The notes under the pieces were generated by a model that was given only the letters and a program-made list of their open reading frames with translations, was not told the origin of the DNA and searched no databases. Of a DNA stretch of 64,000 bases, positions 18,801 through 27,300 are shown piece after piece. The stretch is from Cladopsammia gracilis (Eukaryota > Cnidaria > Anthozoa > Scleractinia > Dendrophylliidae): positions 1,100,734-1,164,733 of the forward strand of contig JAJGOT010000272.1 of NCBI GenBank assembly GCA_022457155.1, written 5' to 3'. Position 1 is the stretch's first letter, and every line of letters starts with the position of its first letter. The position numbers were made by a program, and so were the translations under genes.

Positions 18801-20272
18801 GGGGGTCTGGAGGCATGGCCCACCAGAAAATTTTGAAATCTTGATGCTCTGAAACTCCATTTCTAGTGTTCTGAGACAACAATTTCTGTCAAAAATGTTT
18901 GGCAAATTGATGTCGCTTCTCGTCGCTTTGCGTCTCTTTGTGTGGCTCCACATACAAGTACTCGATTTCATTTTATATTTCTTGCTGTTTCTTTAGTTTA
19001 TCTGGATATCAGAGTTAAGAAAACGCAATTTCGTCTTTTTGTATAGTAAGTATTATGAGAATTTGACGAAAATGACAGAATTTCATTTTCACAAAATCGG
19101 GGTAATCTCGACGAAATCGGGACGGTTGGACAATCTGTAATGTATTTAAAAAATACTTGCGTGTAGTAGAGCAGGTTACATATTTCATGATGTTTACAGT
19201 GTTTTCAAATATGTACATAAACAAGGTTTTGGTTATATTAAGATATTGGTACATGTACCAGATAGAACTTTGAGGCAGGTAATTTTTCACAGCATTTGAG
19301 TCAACCTGAAGTTCCTTTTCGATGAATTTTACTACCAGAGAGCATACTCTCATATATTCCAGTTTAAGATAAATAAATAAATAAATAACTATATGTATAT
19401 ATAGTCAGTTAGCTTGCAGGATTTTATTTTTTTATGGTCAACTGCTTGCAGGAATTTTTTTTGAGACAGTATTCCTTTGCAGGATTGTTTTGGTACTTGT
19501 CACCCCCTCCCAAGTTTTCTAATGGTCCGCCCCTAAGGTTACCACGCCTCAAACTTTCATGTTACCATAAGCTTTTGATGAAAATGGACGTGAACTAACC
19601 TTTTGGAAGTCGATCCTTTTGCATTCTGTTCCAGTAGTCCAAGCGTCCAAGGAAGTGGTTCCTATTTGTGTTCCAGAAGGTGCAGATTGAAGTGCAACCC
19701 AGTTGACCTCCGCAGTTTTATTTGAGCCGTCGCTATACTCAACAACACACGCTTTGAATTGGTTTTTATCTTCTGATTCCACCCAAATGGCAGCACCGTT
19801 ACCACGAGTTGGCTTCTTAACTGAGGTACCAAATGAAGCGAGAACTTTAATTTCCTGCCCTCCAGAGAAAGGTTCTGGAAACGAAACCTGGCTACAAGCG
19901 AAAAGCCCTGGGCTGGCTGTGGTCACATTGATTTTTCCTGCCTTGAAACTGGCTGTTGTGAAGGAAAGAGAAAACATACAAGCTGGATTAAAGATAATGG
20001 CAATTCGTATTAGCTAATTATCGAGGAACTGCAGGTGTAAAGGACGTAAAATTTCCTCTTTCCGTGTGCGCCCCACCCCCAAATCGTTCGGTTATAAATA
20101 TGACATTAACCGCATCACAAAACTACTAATTAACGACATTTTAAAATGTCTAGTCTACAATAAAATTGAAAATTAAATGCTGTTTCCATTTACCTTGACT
20201 TTCGTGGGTGAGCAGCTCGAAAGTAAAAAGTATTAACCAAAGGTGCAACGGAACACAACGCACTCCGGACAT
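5635..20272 (-). CDS. Gene A: secreted multi-domain lectin (H-lectin x3 - Kazal - H-lectin x3 - C-type lectin - EGF - EGF), 3' end outside window
   Basis: Fifteen exons with consistent GT/AG borders and phases give about 874 codons in the window. The start is the ATG at 20272, which opens a hydrophobic signal peptide. Two five-exon cassettes (19952-13242 and 12366-9477) each encode three H-type lectin repeats with WxGTxC, AAxWVE and CLRE signatures. They share the same phase pattern (1-0, 0-0, 0-0, 0-0, 0-1). The first cassette is followed by a Kazal exon and the second by a C-type lectin exon; two EGF exons end the visible part. H-type lectins bind sugars such as GalNAc, and Kazal domains usually inhibit serine proteases. 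The product is therefore a plausible extracellular recognition protein. All key cysteines seen are present and no stop interrupts the joined frame. The last visible exon ends in phase 1, so more exons must lie left of the window. Homology to gene D suggests a fibrinogen domain. Confidence 0.85.
6381..7150 (-). mobile_element. CR1/L2-like LINE reverse transcriptase fragment, degenerate
   Basis: Minus-strand pieces read [31 protein letters not shown] and [18 protein letters not shown]. These are RT segments of CR1/L2-type non-LTR elements in their expected order. They are broken by stops and frame changes, and both ends of the element are missing. A trace of the upstream part (KTLNKI) is kept in the second duplication unit near 8320, so the LINE predates the duplication. 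Confidence 0.75.
7451..7573 (-). CDS. Gene A exon 13: calcium-binding EGF-like domain
   Basis: 41 codons, phase 1-1. It starts [18 protein letters not shown] and ends [11 protein letters not shown]. The DxDEC start and the six cysteines fit a calcium-binding EGF module. It sits in the second copy of a local tandem duplication, while the first copy lacks this exon. Confidence 0.9.
8176..8240. repeat. C-rich low-complexity tract
   Basis: Poly-C and CCCCGCTCC runs within the intron beside the C-type lectin exon. Gly-rich translations of the other strand are artefacts. Confidence 0.85.
8681..9055 (-). CDS. Gene A exon 12: C-type lectin domain
   Basis: 125 codons, phase 1-1, holding a whole domain. 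Visible features are [14 protein letters not shown] at the start, [24 protein letters not shown] and [14 protein letters not shown]. The WND calcium motif is present. The sugar-selecting triplet is QPN, between the classical EPN and QPD types, so specificity cannot be assigned. Confidence 0.92.
9477..9567 (-). CDS. Gene A exon 11: H-type lectin repeat 6, end
   Basis: 91 bases, phase 0 to 1, the same size and phase as exon 6. It reads [20 protein letters not shown] and closes the second cassette. Confidence 0.8.
10119..10235 (-). CDS. Gene A exon 10: H-type lectin repeat 6, middle
   Basis: 39 codons, phase 0-0 (donor GTAAGT). It encodes [12 protein letters not shown] and ends HNSITAWVE, matching exon 5. 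Confidence 0.82.
10379..10489 (-). CDS. Gene A exon 9b: H-type lectin linker
   Basis: 37 codons, phase 0-0. The acceptor TTTTGTAG at 10490 gives [13 protein letters not shown], aligning with [13 protein letters not shown] of exon 4. A closer AG at 10447 would break the phase and was not used. It ends NNAFCK before GTCAGT. Confidence 0.82.
10838..11005 (-). CDS. Gene A exon 9a: H-type lectin repeat 5
   Basis: 56 codons, phase 0-0 (acceptor GAAATAG, donor GTAAGT). It encodes [12 protein letters not shown], then [20 protein letters not shown] and HEDIYV. It is the counterpart of exon 3. Confidence 0.87.
11555..11760. repeat. Fold-back repeat around a (TTTC)n tract
   Basis: A 70-base segment (GCAAGGCTGATTCGACAG...) at about 11558-11628 is repeated in inverse orientation at about 11685-11757, with a (TTTC)n run between. 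The right arm and its extension to about 11830 recur in inverse orientation at 52855-52980 upstream of gene C. The family is therefore dispersed. Confidence 0.8.
11990..12366 (-). CDS. Gene A exon 8: H-type lectin repeat 4
   Basis: 377 bases, phase 1 to 0 (acceptor TTTATAG, donor GTGAGT). It contains [29 protein letters not shown] and [14 protein letters not shown]. It is the counterpart of exon 2 and opens the second cassette. Confidence 0.87.
12686..12898 (-). CDS. Gene A exon 7: Kazal/follistatin-like domain
   Basis: 71 codons, phase 1-1. A follistatin-type Cys run ([19 protein letters not shown]) is followed by the Kazal signature [20 protein letters not shown]. This domain family usually binds serine proteases or growth factors. 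It is inserted between the two H-type lectin cassettes as a symmetric module. Confidence 0.9.
13242..13332 (-). CDS. Gene A exon 6: H-type lectin repeat 3, end
   Basis: 91 bases, phase 0 to 1. It encodes [20 protein letters not shown] and closes the first three-repeat cassette. The donor GTAGGT follows GGAG; the split Gly/Asp codon joins the Kazal exon. Confidence 0.8.
13578..13637. repeat. 18-bp tandem repeat, short array
   Basis: About three copies of a unit near AATTTATGTGTAAATTAC. The same unit forms a longer array at 14043-14155 on the other side of a 400-base spacer. Confidence 0.85.
14043..14155. repeat. 18-bp tandem repeat, longer array
   Basis: About six copies alternating TTTATGTG and TTTACGTG variants. 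It sits in the intron between gene A exons 5 and 6. Repetitive [13 protein letters not shown] translations come from it and are not protein. Confidence 0.88.
14326..14451 (-). CDS. Gene A exon 5: H-type lectin repeat 3, middle
   Basis: 42 codons, phase 0-0 (acceptor TCTTACAG, donor GTAAGA). It reads [16 protein letters not shown] and ends CNAVTAWVE, matching the strand and loop pattern of the other repeats. Confidence 0.82.
14783..14893 (-). CDS. Gene A exon 4: H-type lectin linker/start of repeat 3
   Basis: 37 codons, phase 0-0 (acceptor CTTATAG, donor GTAAAA). It starts [13 protein letters not shown], completing repeat 2, and ends KYALCQ. Exon 9 of the second cassette has the same length and layout. 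Confidence 0.8.
14894..15756. other. Intron sequence without recognisable feature
   Basis: Gene A intron between exons 3 and 4. No coding, RNA or repeat structure was recognised apart from the following TTG run. Confidence 0.6.
15757..15803. repeat. (TTG)n microsatellite
   Basis: Uninterrupted TTG triplets for about 47 bases. Confidence 0.92.
16245..16409 (-). CDS. Gene A exon 3: H-type lectin repeat 2
   Basis: 55 codons, phase 0 at both ends; acceptor TTATCCAG, donor GTGAGT. It contains [20 protein letters not shown], the diagnostic centre of the domain, and ends KSIKI, continued as HWMAY by exon 4. Confidence 0.85.
16544..17613. repeat. 8-bp minisatellite (TGCCTGCG)n with higher-order structure
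   Basis: About 1.07 kb of an 8-base unit in the intron between gene A exons 2 and 3. Blocks of pure units alternate with a variant block (GGCTACCTGGCTGCGTGG and CCATGCGTAGCTGCGTG) that recurs several times, giving a second, longer period. Because the units rarely form stops, long frames open on both strands (for example 373 codons on plus), giving [12 protein letters not shown] and [12 protein letters not shown] repeats. These look like by-products of the repeat. Related units resume at about 18298-18345 beyond an inserted element. Confidence 0.92.
17614..18297. mobile_element. 684-bp element with perfect 24-bp terminal inverted repeats
   Basis: CTCAAGCATGTTAAGGCATG plus GCTC at 17614-17637 is repeated in perfect inverse orientation at 18274-18297. 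The minisatellite lies on both sides, so the element appears to have inserted within it. No transposase is encoded. A target duplication could not be fixed because the flanks are repetitive. Superfamily unknown. Confidence 0.7.
18513..19533. mobile_element. 1.02-kb non-autonomous element with TAA target duplication (PIF/Harbinger-like)
   Basis: The left end GGGGTGGACCATTAGAAA and the inverse of the right end (GGGGCGGACCATTAGAAA) match over about 30 bases. A TAA flanks each side (18510-18512 and 19534-19536). TIRs plus a three-base TWA duplication fit PIF/Harbinger elements. No transposase was recognised inside. It lies in the intron between gene A exons 2 and 3. Confidence 0.7.
19600..19952 (-). 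CDS. Gene A exon 2: H-type lectin repeat 1
   Basis: Acceptor CACAACAG at 19953; donor GTTAGT after 19600; phases 1 to 0. The exon reads [19 protein letters not shown], then [10 protein letters not shown] and [14 protein letters not shown]. That is the end of one H-type lectin repeat and the start of the next. Confidence 0.85.
20194..20272 (-). CDS. Gene A exon 1: signal peptide
   Basis: The ATG at 20272 opens 26 codons with a hydrophobic core ([15 protein letters not shown]) typical of a secretory signal. The exon ends CAAG before a GTAAAT donor, in phase 1. The next exon supplies CC, giving Ala, so the frame joins cleanly. Confidence 0.85.
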
Positions 20273-20417
20273 CTTGCTTCAAATGAAGGAAAAGCTTAAC
20301 TGAGTTGAAGTTATATACATTATTTTTGTACGTGATCGTGATGACATCAGTTTTATCTGCCTGGACATGCGAACGGACAATAAAATACATATTCCTTACA
20401 AAATGTAATGCAAGTGA

Positions 20418-20705
20418 TTTATCTTGGGGCTTAAGCAAGCAGGTCGTAGAAGTGGTTCGTCTCTTCGTTTAAGGGGGGAGGGTCGTTTCTTCGTTAAGAT
20501 ATTTGAATACCATCTACAGTAGTCCAGAATAACGTGAGAAGCCTACACAGACTTCCTACTGTACGGGTATGCTTTTGATTTATCTTGGGGCTAAGCATGT
20601 AGGTCGTAGACGGGGGGGTCGTTTCTTCGTTAAGATATTTAAATACCATGTACAGTAGTTTAAAATAACGTGACAAGCCTACACAGACTTCCTACTGTGC
20701 TTTTG
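20418..20705. repeat. Imperfect tandem duplication upstream of gene A
   Basis: Two units of about 130-160 bases share ATTTATCTTGGGGCT, TCGTTTCTTCGTTAAGATAT and CTACACAGACTTCCTACTGT. They lie 150-430 bases upstream of the gene A start codon, so they could overlap its promoter region. Confidence 0.75.
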
Positions 20706-20759
20706 TGTTAGGCGACTCATTCTTAGTTTGCCTTCAAAGTTTAGCTCTTACGAGCATGT

Positions 20760-21660
20760 CTTTAAATGATTTCCTCTTTTATATGATATAATAGAAGGAT
20801 TTTTGAAAATTGTTTTCAGCACTGCTGATTTTGAATAAAACTCCATTTCTGCATCAGTATTTTTTGGAGACTCCTGGGTGATATGTCATGACGAATGGTG
20901 ATATTTGCTAGCAGGTCTTTTTCTTTTGTTTCAATTTTTTGATAGCCACGCGCTTCAAGGCGTGTTCTAAATTGATTGAGAAATTCCTGGAAAGTTGTTT
21001 TCCGAGGAATTTGTTCGTAGAAGTCTGATGGCTTCTTCTTTGATAAAACCTCTCTTGACACCTGGTGGTTGACAGGAGGTATAGTGTGTGTACTGAAATG
21101 TCTCAGTCGGCTTGTAGTGATTTTTTATGTTAAGGATAGACGCCTGTTGGGATCGTTTTCCTTCCCATACAACCGTGTCAAGGAATGTAATATCCATCTG
21201 TGAAATTTTAGCTGTAAATTTTATTGTGGGATGGAATTTCTTTGCTTGTTCAAGAAATAGGAAACGTCATCGATGAAACGTTTCCATACTGTTGGTTTTA
21301 TTTTGCTTTGGCTCAGTATTTTTGTTTCAATGTTTGCCATGAAAATATTGGCAAATGCTGCCTACTGCATTTTTGTTCCATGGCTCTCCCATGAATTTGG
21401 AGATAAAATTCTCCATTGAATTTGAACGAGTTTTCTTTGAGGATAAGGTTGATCATTACTTTGAGATAGTGGGACGGGATGGGAGGGTTGTTGTTGTTGA
21501 ATTGGTCGTATGCCCTGCATACTGCTGTAATTCCCTCCTCTTGTGAAATATTTGTATACAAGCTTGTTACATCCATAGATACCAAAATTGTATCGTAATG
21601 ATACTTTGGTTTGTTCTATGAAGGTAATAAAATGGGTGGTATCTTTAAGGTATCATTGCT
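20760..21660 (-). mobile_element. Degenerate Penelope-like element fragment
   Basis: Minus-strand segments read MDVTSLYTNISQEEGI (RT motif A region), MDITFLDTVVW and FQYTHYTSCQPPGVKRGFI, in the order found in Penelope-like RTs. The frame is broken several times and the N-terminal half and GIY-YIG domain are missing. It belongs to a different branch from the 1.8-4.6 kb element. Its 3' tail sequence recurs around the nested block at 39.8 and 43.2 kb. Confidence 0.8.
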
Positions 21661-21756
21661 GTTTTGGGGCAGCTCAGTTGCAATCGCGCGAGCCAACTTT
21701 GATATTAATCGTGATAAATAGTTTAAGGAAATAACAGAAAACAGTCTAGAAATAGC

Positions 21757-21835
21757 TCATTTCTTTGCTCGTATCCTTGCTCATTTCCTTGCTCATTTCT
21801 TTGCTCATTTCCTTGCTCATTTCCTTGAGCATTTG
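21757..21835. repeat. Short 12-bp-like tandem repeat
   Basis: Repeats of TTTCCTTGCTCA with small variants. Confidence 0.8.
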
Positions 21836-22840
21836 TAACTCCGTACCGTGAAGATTAGGATAGGCATATAATTTTCATTTTTTTTAATATAATTTCATTG
21901 TCAAGGAAATTGTTGATACGATTAATACAACTGATAAACAAAATTATATTCATGGAAAAAATGTACATTTAATGATCATCCTATTTAAACTTTACATTCC
22001 TTTCCAGATTTATCCAAATCAAATTCTGCATTAATTTTCTATTTTACTATTTTCAGTTACCATGTTAGGAAGTGAAATTCATGTTATTTTGGCGTTTCGT
22101 AATTCTCGACGCACTTGAACGATTGTGCTAAATCAGCATGTTTAGTTCACGTTATAAATTTAGTAACCTTGACCGTGCTGATCATGAGATCAACACGGGT
22201 TGGCACATAGGAATTAAGTTTTGAGACAGCTTCCCTTGTTTAACCAAATATTGAGACCACCACCAAGATTTACTTTGTCTAGTTCAGCAATGTTAGATAA
22301 ACAGAAGATAAGGTTTGGCTGTTATCTTAACTCTTATGGTCACTTCTTTCTGTCTTGTATACACAGTTACAAAGCAAGACTAACGTCACTAAGGTTGTAG
22401 CTCTAGTGGTACTTTAAAGAAGAAACTTAAGTAATGGATTGGCAAGGGATTCCTTCCGTCAATCACACCTTCTAAGGAAAGGCTTTTATGTCGACTTAGC
22501 TATAACCCAGCTTTAGCACAAAACTTCTCGCATAGCTTGTAATTAGGTCAACTGATCAGAGATCAATGAACGAGTGACAATCCAGAGATTCACGGTTTGC
22601 ACTGTCATCGCAATCACTTACGGTCAACTTGTTACTTTTCATGAAAGGTTTTTCATTGTGCGCCCACAAAACATATCTTGCTGTTATAAAATCTTCCCAT
22701 GTTTGACCCATGTTTCCTTCTGACATTTAAAGCAGGAAACTATACTGCGGATTGTGAAGACAGCAACAGAAAGATCCCTGACTTTGAATGGTCATCAAAT
22801 GGCAGCGTTGGTTAAGTTTCATTGTGTGGTGACTGTCAGC
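21836..22840. other. Intergenic, no recognisable feature
   Basis: AT-rich sequence between the Penelope relic and the duplicated flank of gene B. No coding or RNA structure was recognised. Confidence 0.55.
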
Positions 22841-24177
22841 TTATTTGCCAAGACCACTTCTATTGACTTCTAAAGGGGTGATAGAGATATCTTAAATATT
22901 GGTAGCTGGCAATTGTCACCCTAAATTGTTTTCATTATTTTTAAACTTTTTAATGTTTTCTTAGTATTGCATTGCGCATCACTACTACGCCTAATTTCTT
23001 TCGTCATTAGCTCGCGCAGTCCGAAGTTGACCAAATGAATAACTGGTTGTTTTCTCCTAAACGACCACGGTGATCTCTCTTTTTTATTACATAATTTTCC
23101 TGATAAAATGATCGTCTTTGACTTGACTTCGTCGTAAAAAAAAAGAAAAAACGTGAACTTACCCAGTTTCTCATTGGTATAAAATTATGACCATGAGATC
23201 ATGCACGCAAGGAACGTTTTGAGTCAGTGCCTTTCGAGGCTGAGTGCCACTGGTAGCGCTACTATGATCTTTATTTCTGCATTCCCCCATTCTCTTCAGT
23301 TTTGGAAACTCGAAGTGCTGAACACTTCCCATGCCAAATTTTAATTTCAAATTCCAATTGGAGGACCAGTTATTTCAAACGCAAAGTTCAGCTTCGGTTT
23401 GCCGCCATTACTTGATTCAATGGCCAAAACGATTGGATGAGCGGTACAGCAGAAAACACCACACAAGTCCTTTGTTACTAATAGCTTTTATTATAGCAAC
23501 CCCATTTTAAGAGCTATCTTCATAGCCAATCTACAAATAGCTTTTTGTTATCACTCGAATTTATTTCGCATTAAACCGAAAGACAGTAATTCCTGCCTTA
23601 AAAGAACTGATACTAGGTGCGCTCCCGGGGGGGGGGGGGAACTCCCATATAAAAATGACGGAGGTGCTCGTCGTACCTTTTAGGGGTCAAAATTTGTAGC
23701 TTGGTGCCGCTTAGGGTAAGAAAATCGAAAATCACCACCAATTGGTACCTCTAGGGGGTAAAACTTCTTTTGCACCATACTCATCAAACGAGATTCTGGT
23801 ACCTTTTAGGGGTCTTTCGAAACCTTCTGACGAGCACCCCCGTCATTTTTATATGGGGGTCCCTCCCCCCCCCCCCCCCCCCCAAGGCTCTCGTTATCAA
23901 TGGAGATCTACTGAAGTCCTACATTACCGTATAAGTACGTAGTGCATTTTGCGAACTGTATATCTCCAGACTGAAGTACATGTTCGTAACATGACATTTA
24001 AGTGTTTGGTGAATGATGTGTTAAGAGTTGAAAATTCATTTTTGATATTAATTATAAATATTTGCTGGTTAAAAAATGCAGTATTTTAAATGAAGCAGGA
24101 GCACCTTACAGACTCATTATCACTACAATTCGGAGAAACATGCGACTAAAACAAAGTTTACGTGACACAGAACTGTC
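22840..24177. repeat. 3' flank of gene B, duplicated at genes C and D
   Basis: The segment matches 54450-55574 beside gene D over most of its length (GGTGATAGAGATATCTTAAA-like runs, CATGAGATCATGCACGCAAG). Its right part matches 43730-44065 beside gene C. It shows that the duplication units include DNA downstream of the stop codons. Confidence 0.75.
23625..23883. mobile_element. 259-bp MITE with G-rich inverted ends
   Basis: Ends pair as CATATAAAAATGACGG / CCGTCATTTTTATATG, with long G and C runs outside. Genes C (near 43915) and D (near 55280) have the same flanks joined directly (GGTGCACTAAGG and GGTACGCTAAGG), giving two empty sites. A related element with GGGTACTCCC ends lies at 60234-60624. 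Confidence 0.8.
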
Positions 24178-24437
24178 TTAAAAACCATTTGGACGAATCT
24201 TCATCTCAGACCTCTTGATGACGTTTGACATGGAGCTTGGATTTTTGTTCCATTTGATTCCTTCACCGTTTGTACGGCCAAACAAACCATTCAGATTGGA
24301 ATAGTAACAGTCATTGTACCACCAGCCGCCTTTATAACGCTGGGCACAGTTTTCATAGGTGCGGTTGTCATTATCACGATCCTTGGTAGTAAATGATGAA
24401 CCATTATGATAGCTGAAAAGAGAATCTCCACTGGTGC
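24178..24437 (-). CDS. Gene B exon 7: fibrinogen domain, C-terminal part
   Basis: Phase 1 start (acceptor TCAG), stop TAA at 24178-24180. It reads TTKDRDNDN (calcium site), [15 protein letters not shown] (last disulphide and ligand-pocket region) and [12 protein letters not shown] at the end. Domain length is normal for fibrinogen-related proteins. Confidence 0.93.
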
Positions 24438-25006
24438 CTGAGAAAAAAAATAAAATACTTTTTTTAAAAAGTAAAATGTTTTCATCTTCTTCAAATAAAC
24501 TACTGTTGTCGCCGGGGCATTCGAGGAAGGTATTTGTTCAGTAATACAACCAGCTATCAAACAAAATGATATTTGGACATTTTCATTTGTCGTACAACTT
24601 CAAGCACTTTTAAAGTCAAATGGACCAAAAGTCGATTTAGCAAATGTTAAAGTTGAACGTCAAAAAGTCAAAATGGAAAGTCGATTTAGCAAAGTGGAAA
24701 GTTTTTAAAAACGCACTTTTCAATTGCGAATATACGAGTTCTCACTTCTCACTTTCTACTTTGACCACCCCTAACACTGACTCCCCTCTCCATTAGAAAT
24801 ACATTGGTGGAAATCGTGAGTAAAATCCTTCATTGTTTGTTCACTTGTGTAGGCAATTGTTGTTTTGTTTGATAACTCTGAATCTCGGCCTTTTCCTCGT
24901 CGCCCTGATTTTGCGTGTGACCTTTGAGATAACTGAAATCTTTTCCTTCGGAAAAAAAAAGTCCTGCATTTTACAAACACACTAGTATCAGCAGAAGTTA
25001 ACTTAC

Positions 25007-25387
25007 CCGAAAAACTTCCGAATCTCAGCTGGTATTTGGAACTCTCGCTTGCCACATCAAATGAGCTGTATTCTGCAAATGAAGTTTTACTGTTGACGTC
25101 TACCAAGTCGATGCGAAGCTTGTCACTGCTGCTTGCAGTGAGGCGATGGATTTTCTCCAGCCCGAGCCAAAACTCGCCGTTCAGATTACCGAATCCCCTT
25201 TTGTAGTCATCCCATCCCCGGTAAAAATCAACAGAGCCGTCCTGTCTTTTTTGGAACACCGTCCAACCTCCACCGGCTGTTTTCTGATCACAGAACACCT
25301 GAAATGTGCCCAAACCATCAGGATCGACTTTGTATACTCCACTGTTCCTTTGACCAGAATGGTAGATTTCAGCGCAGTTCATGTGAA
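25007..25387 (-). CDS. Gene B exon 6: fibrinogen domain, N-terminal part
   Basis: 127 codons, phase 1-1. [16 protein letters not shown] opens the domain, then [20 protein letters not shown] and [12 protein letters not shown] follow. The first disulphide pair is present. Confidence 0.93.
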
Positions 25388-26149
25388 CTGAAAATTTGAC
25401 AAAAGTAATTATTAAACTTTCTCCTCCGCTATATCAAAATATATTCAGTCTACCAAACATACCGGCTGATTGAAAACAGGTCCATACCTCATCATTAGTT
25501 GAAAGATGAACGCACTAAGTATGCCCGGAATTGAAAACTGATTCAAATAATCGCTGCTAAATTATAAAGCTTGAATAACTCAGAGATACAGAATCTTTTT
25601 CAAGGTCGGTGACAATTTGGGGCTCTAATGAAGATGTGTCAGTGATTGCGATGATGACTAATTACTTTTAAAGCTTTCATTGGAAGTTAAAATCACTAGA
25701 CCGAGCACTACATTTTTCTCTCAAAAAACAACTCTTTCTTACGCGTTCTATGCGGGTTAACAAGTCTGTGGTTTTACTTATTTTTTTCCTCTTGCCAAAC
25801 AATAAAACGAAATTGCCTAACAAATTACTCCCTCCTACTTGTTTAGAAATCAGCGATTCAAATGTCGTAAAATTGGCTCATAAACACGTAAGCTTATATA
25901 AGCGATGTGAAAAGCGTTTCTCAATTAGGTCATAAAAACCAAATTCGGTCAACAAACGTAAAAAAAAATGCTGTGCACCTGTTGTCCACAAGTGCAGTTA
26001 TATTTTGAACAGATTGTTACGATCTGACAAAATGTTTAATGAGATTGAATTGTAAGAAATTTCTCCTATCGCACCTTTTGTTTAACATTCTACTTGCATT
26101 ATAATTTGAACAATATTCTAAGAGGACATCACAGTAAAGAAAAGTGGGA

Positions 26150-26319
26150 GGGGAGGCTTATATCCATGGGAAGGCTCATATCCAGGGAGAGGACTTATAT
26201 CCGGGGGGGGCTTATATCCAGGGGGGGCTTATATCCAGGGGGGCTTATATCCAGGGGGAGGACGTACATCCAGGGGGGCTTATATCCAGGGGGAGGACGT
26301 ACATCCAGGGGGGGCTTAT
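26150..26319. repeat. GGGGCTTATATCCA minisatellite in gene B
   Basis: Units of 15-18 bases (GGCTTATATCCAGGGG, with GACGTACATCCAGGGG variants) lie in the intron between fibrinogen exon 6 and EGF exon 5. The same intron of gene C carries an array more than twice as long (46012-46412). Confidence 0.88.
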
Positions 26320-26401
26320 AAACTTTCATAGTGATCCACTTGGCGCAATACATCAGTCATTTTGTTACATTGAACATAATACATAGCTGCGCGGAGATAT
26401 A

Positions 26402-26460
26402 AAATCTCTCTTCTCGTGTTCAACTCCTCGATATTGAGTTAAACACGAGAAGAGAAATTT
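26402..26460. repeat. Hairpin next to the minisatellite, gene B copy
   Basis: Arms CTCTTCTCGTGTT (left) and AACACGAGAAGAG (right) flank a loop of about 20 bases. In gene C the same arms join with a one-base loop at 46492-46526. Confidence 0.8.
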
Positions 26461-26529
26461 CATATATCCGAGCAGCCAGTTATCTACCAGTTAGTTATCA
26501 GCCAGTTATCTACGCTTCACAATAGACGC

Positions 26530-27251
26530 CGAGGTATGTCCAGAAATGCACGCTAATGAGATTTATGCTCTTTATGATAGACATCATGAAGTGTCCCCTA
26601 GACCTAATTCTCACCAACACAAGCAATTCTGTCAAACATGAAGTCATATGGAAATCACAAATAATTGTGTGTAATATGAAGTGCCCAAGGTCCGAGTGAC
26701 GTGCATTTCCGGACATAAGTGTAGACGCCTACAGGACATTGCAATACTAATATATAAAGTAAAGAACAATCTAATACCTAGCTACATATCTGAGATATTT
26801 ACTCGTAAGGGCATTCGTTATAACCTTAGAAAAAGTGACTTTGAAATACCACGATTTAATACCATACGTTATGGTAAACACACACTTAGGTATCAAGGAC
26901 CATATATATATTTCTGGTCCAAATTAGGAAACAGTATGCGTGAATTACCAAGCCTTAGCTCGTTTGAAGCTAATATCCGTAGCGTTGACCTGGCCAACCT
27001 AGTGGAAGACAGCAGCAACTGCTGCAACCTTTGTAGCACGTGATTATTCACAATTATGTACATTTTAATAAGCTTTCATATATGTCATCTAAATATTTTT
27101 AAATCTTAATGTATAGTTTATTCGGTTAAATTATTACTTAATGTGATATTGTACATAGTCTTTTTAGAATCAAAATTATTCTTTTTATTTTGTAATAGTA
27201 GGTGTCCCCAATTAGCTCTATGAGCTAAATACATAGACACGGTAATAAAGA

Positions 27252-27298
<47 letters not shown>

Positions 27299-27300
27299 TA
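26530..27300 (+). mobile_element. CR1/L2-type LINE, 3' end
   Basis: The frame 26681-27043 reads RRLQDIAILIYKVKNNLIPS, then GIRYNLRKSDFEIPRFNT and CCNLCST. This is the usual C-terminal end of CR1/L2-clade reverse transcriptases. A 3' UTR and an (ATT)n tail (27255-27297) follow, typical of this clade. The 5' part is missing. The corresponding gene C intron lacks it. Confidence 0.8.

Noticed and set aside
25146..25391. Plus-strand frame repeated at 44995 and 56738 opposite the fibrinogen exons
   Set aside because: It recurs because the minus-strand exon is conserved; codons follow the antisense and there is no independent signal.
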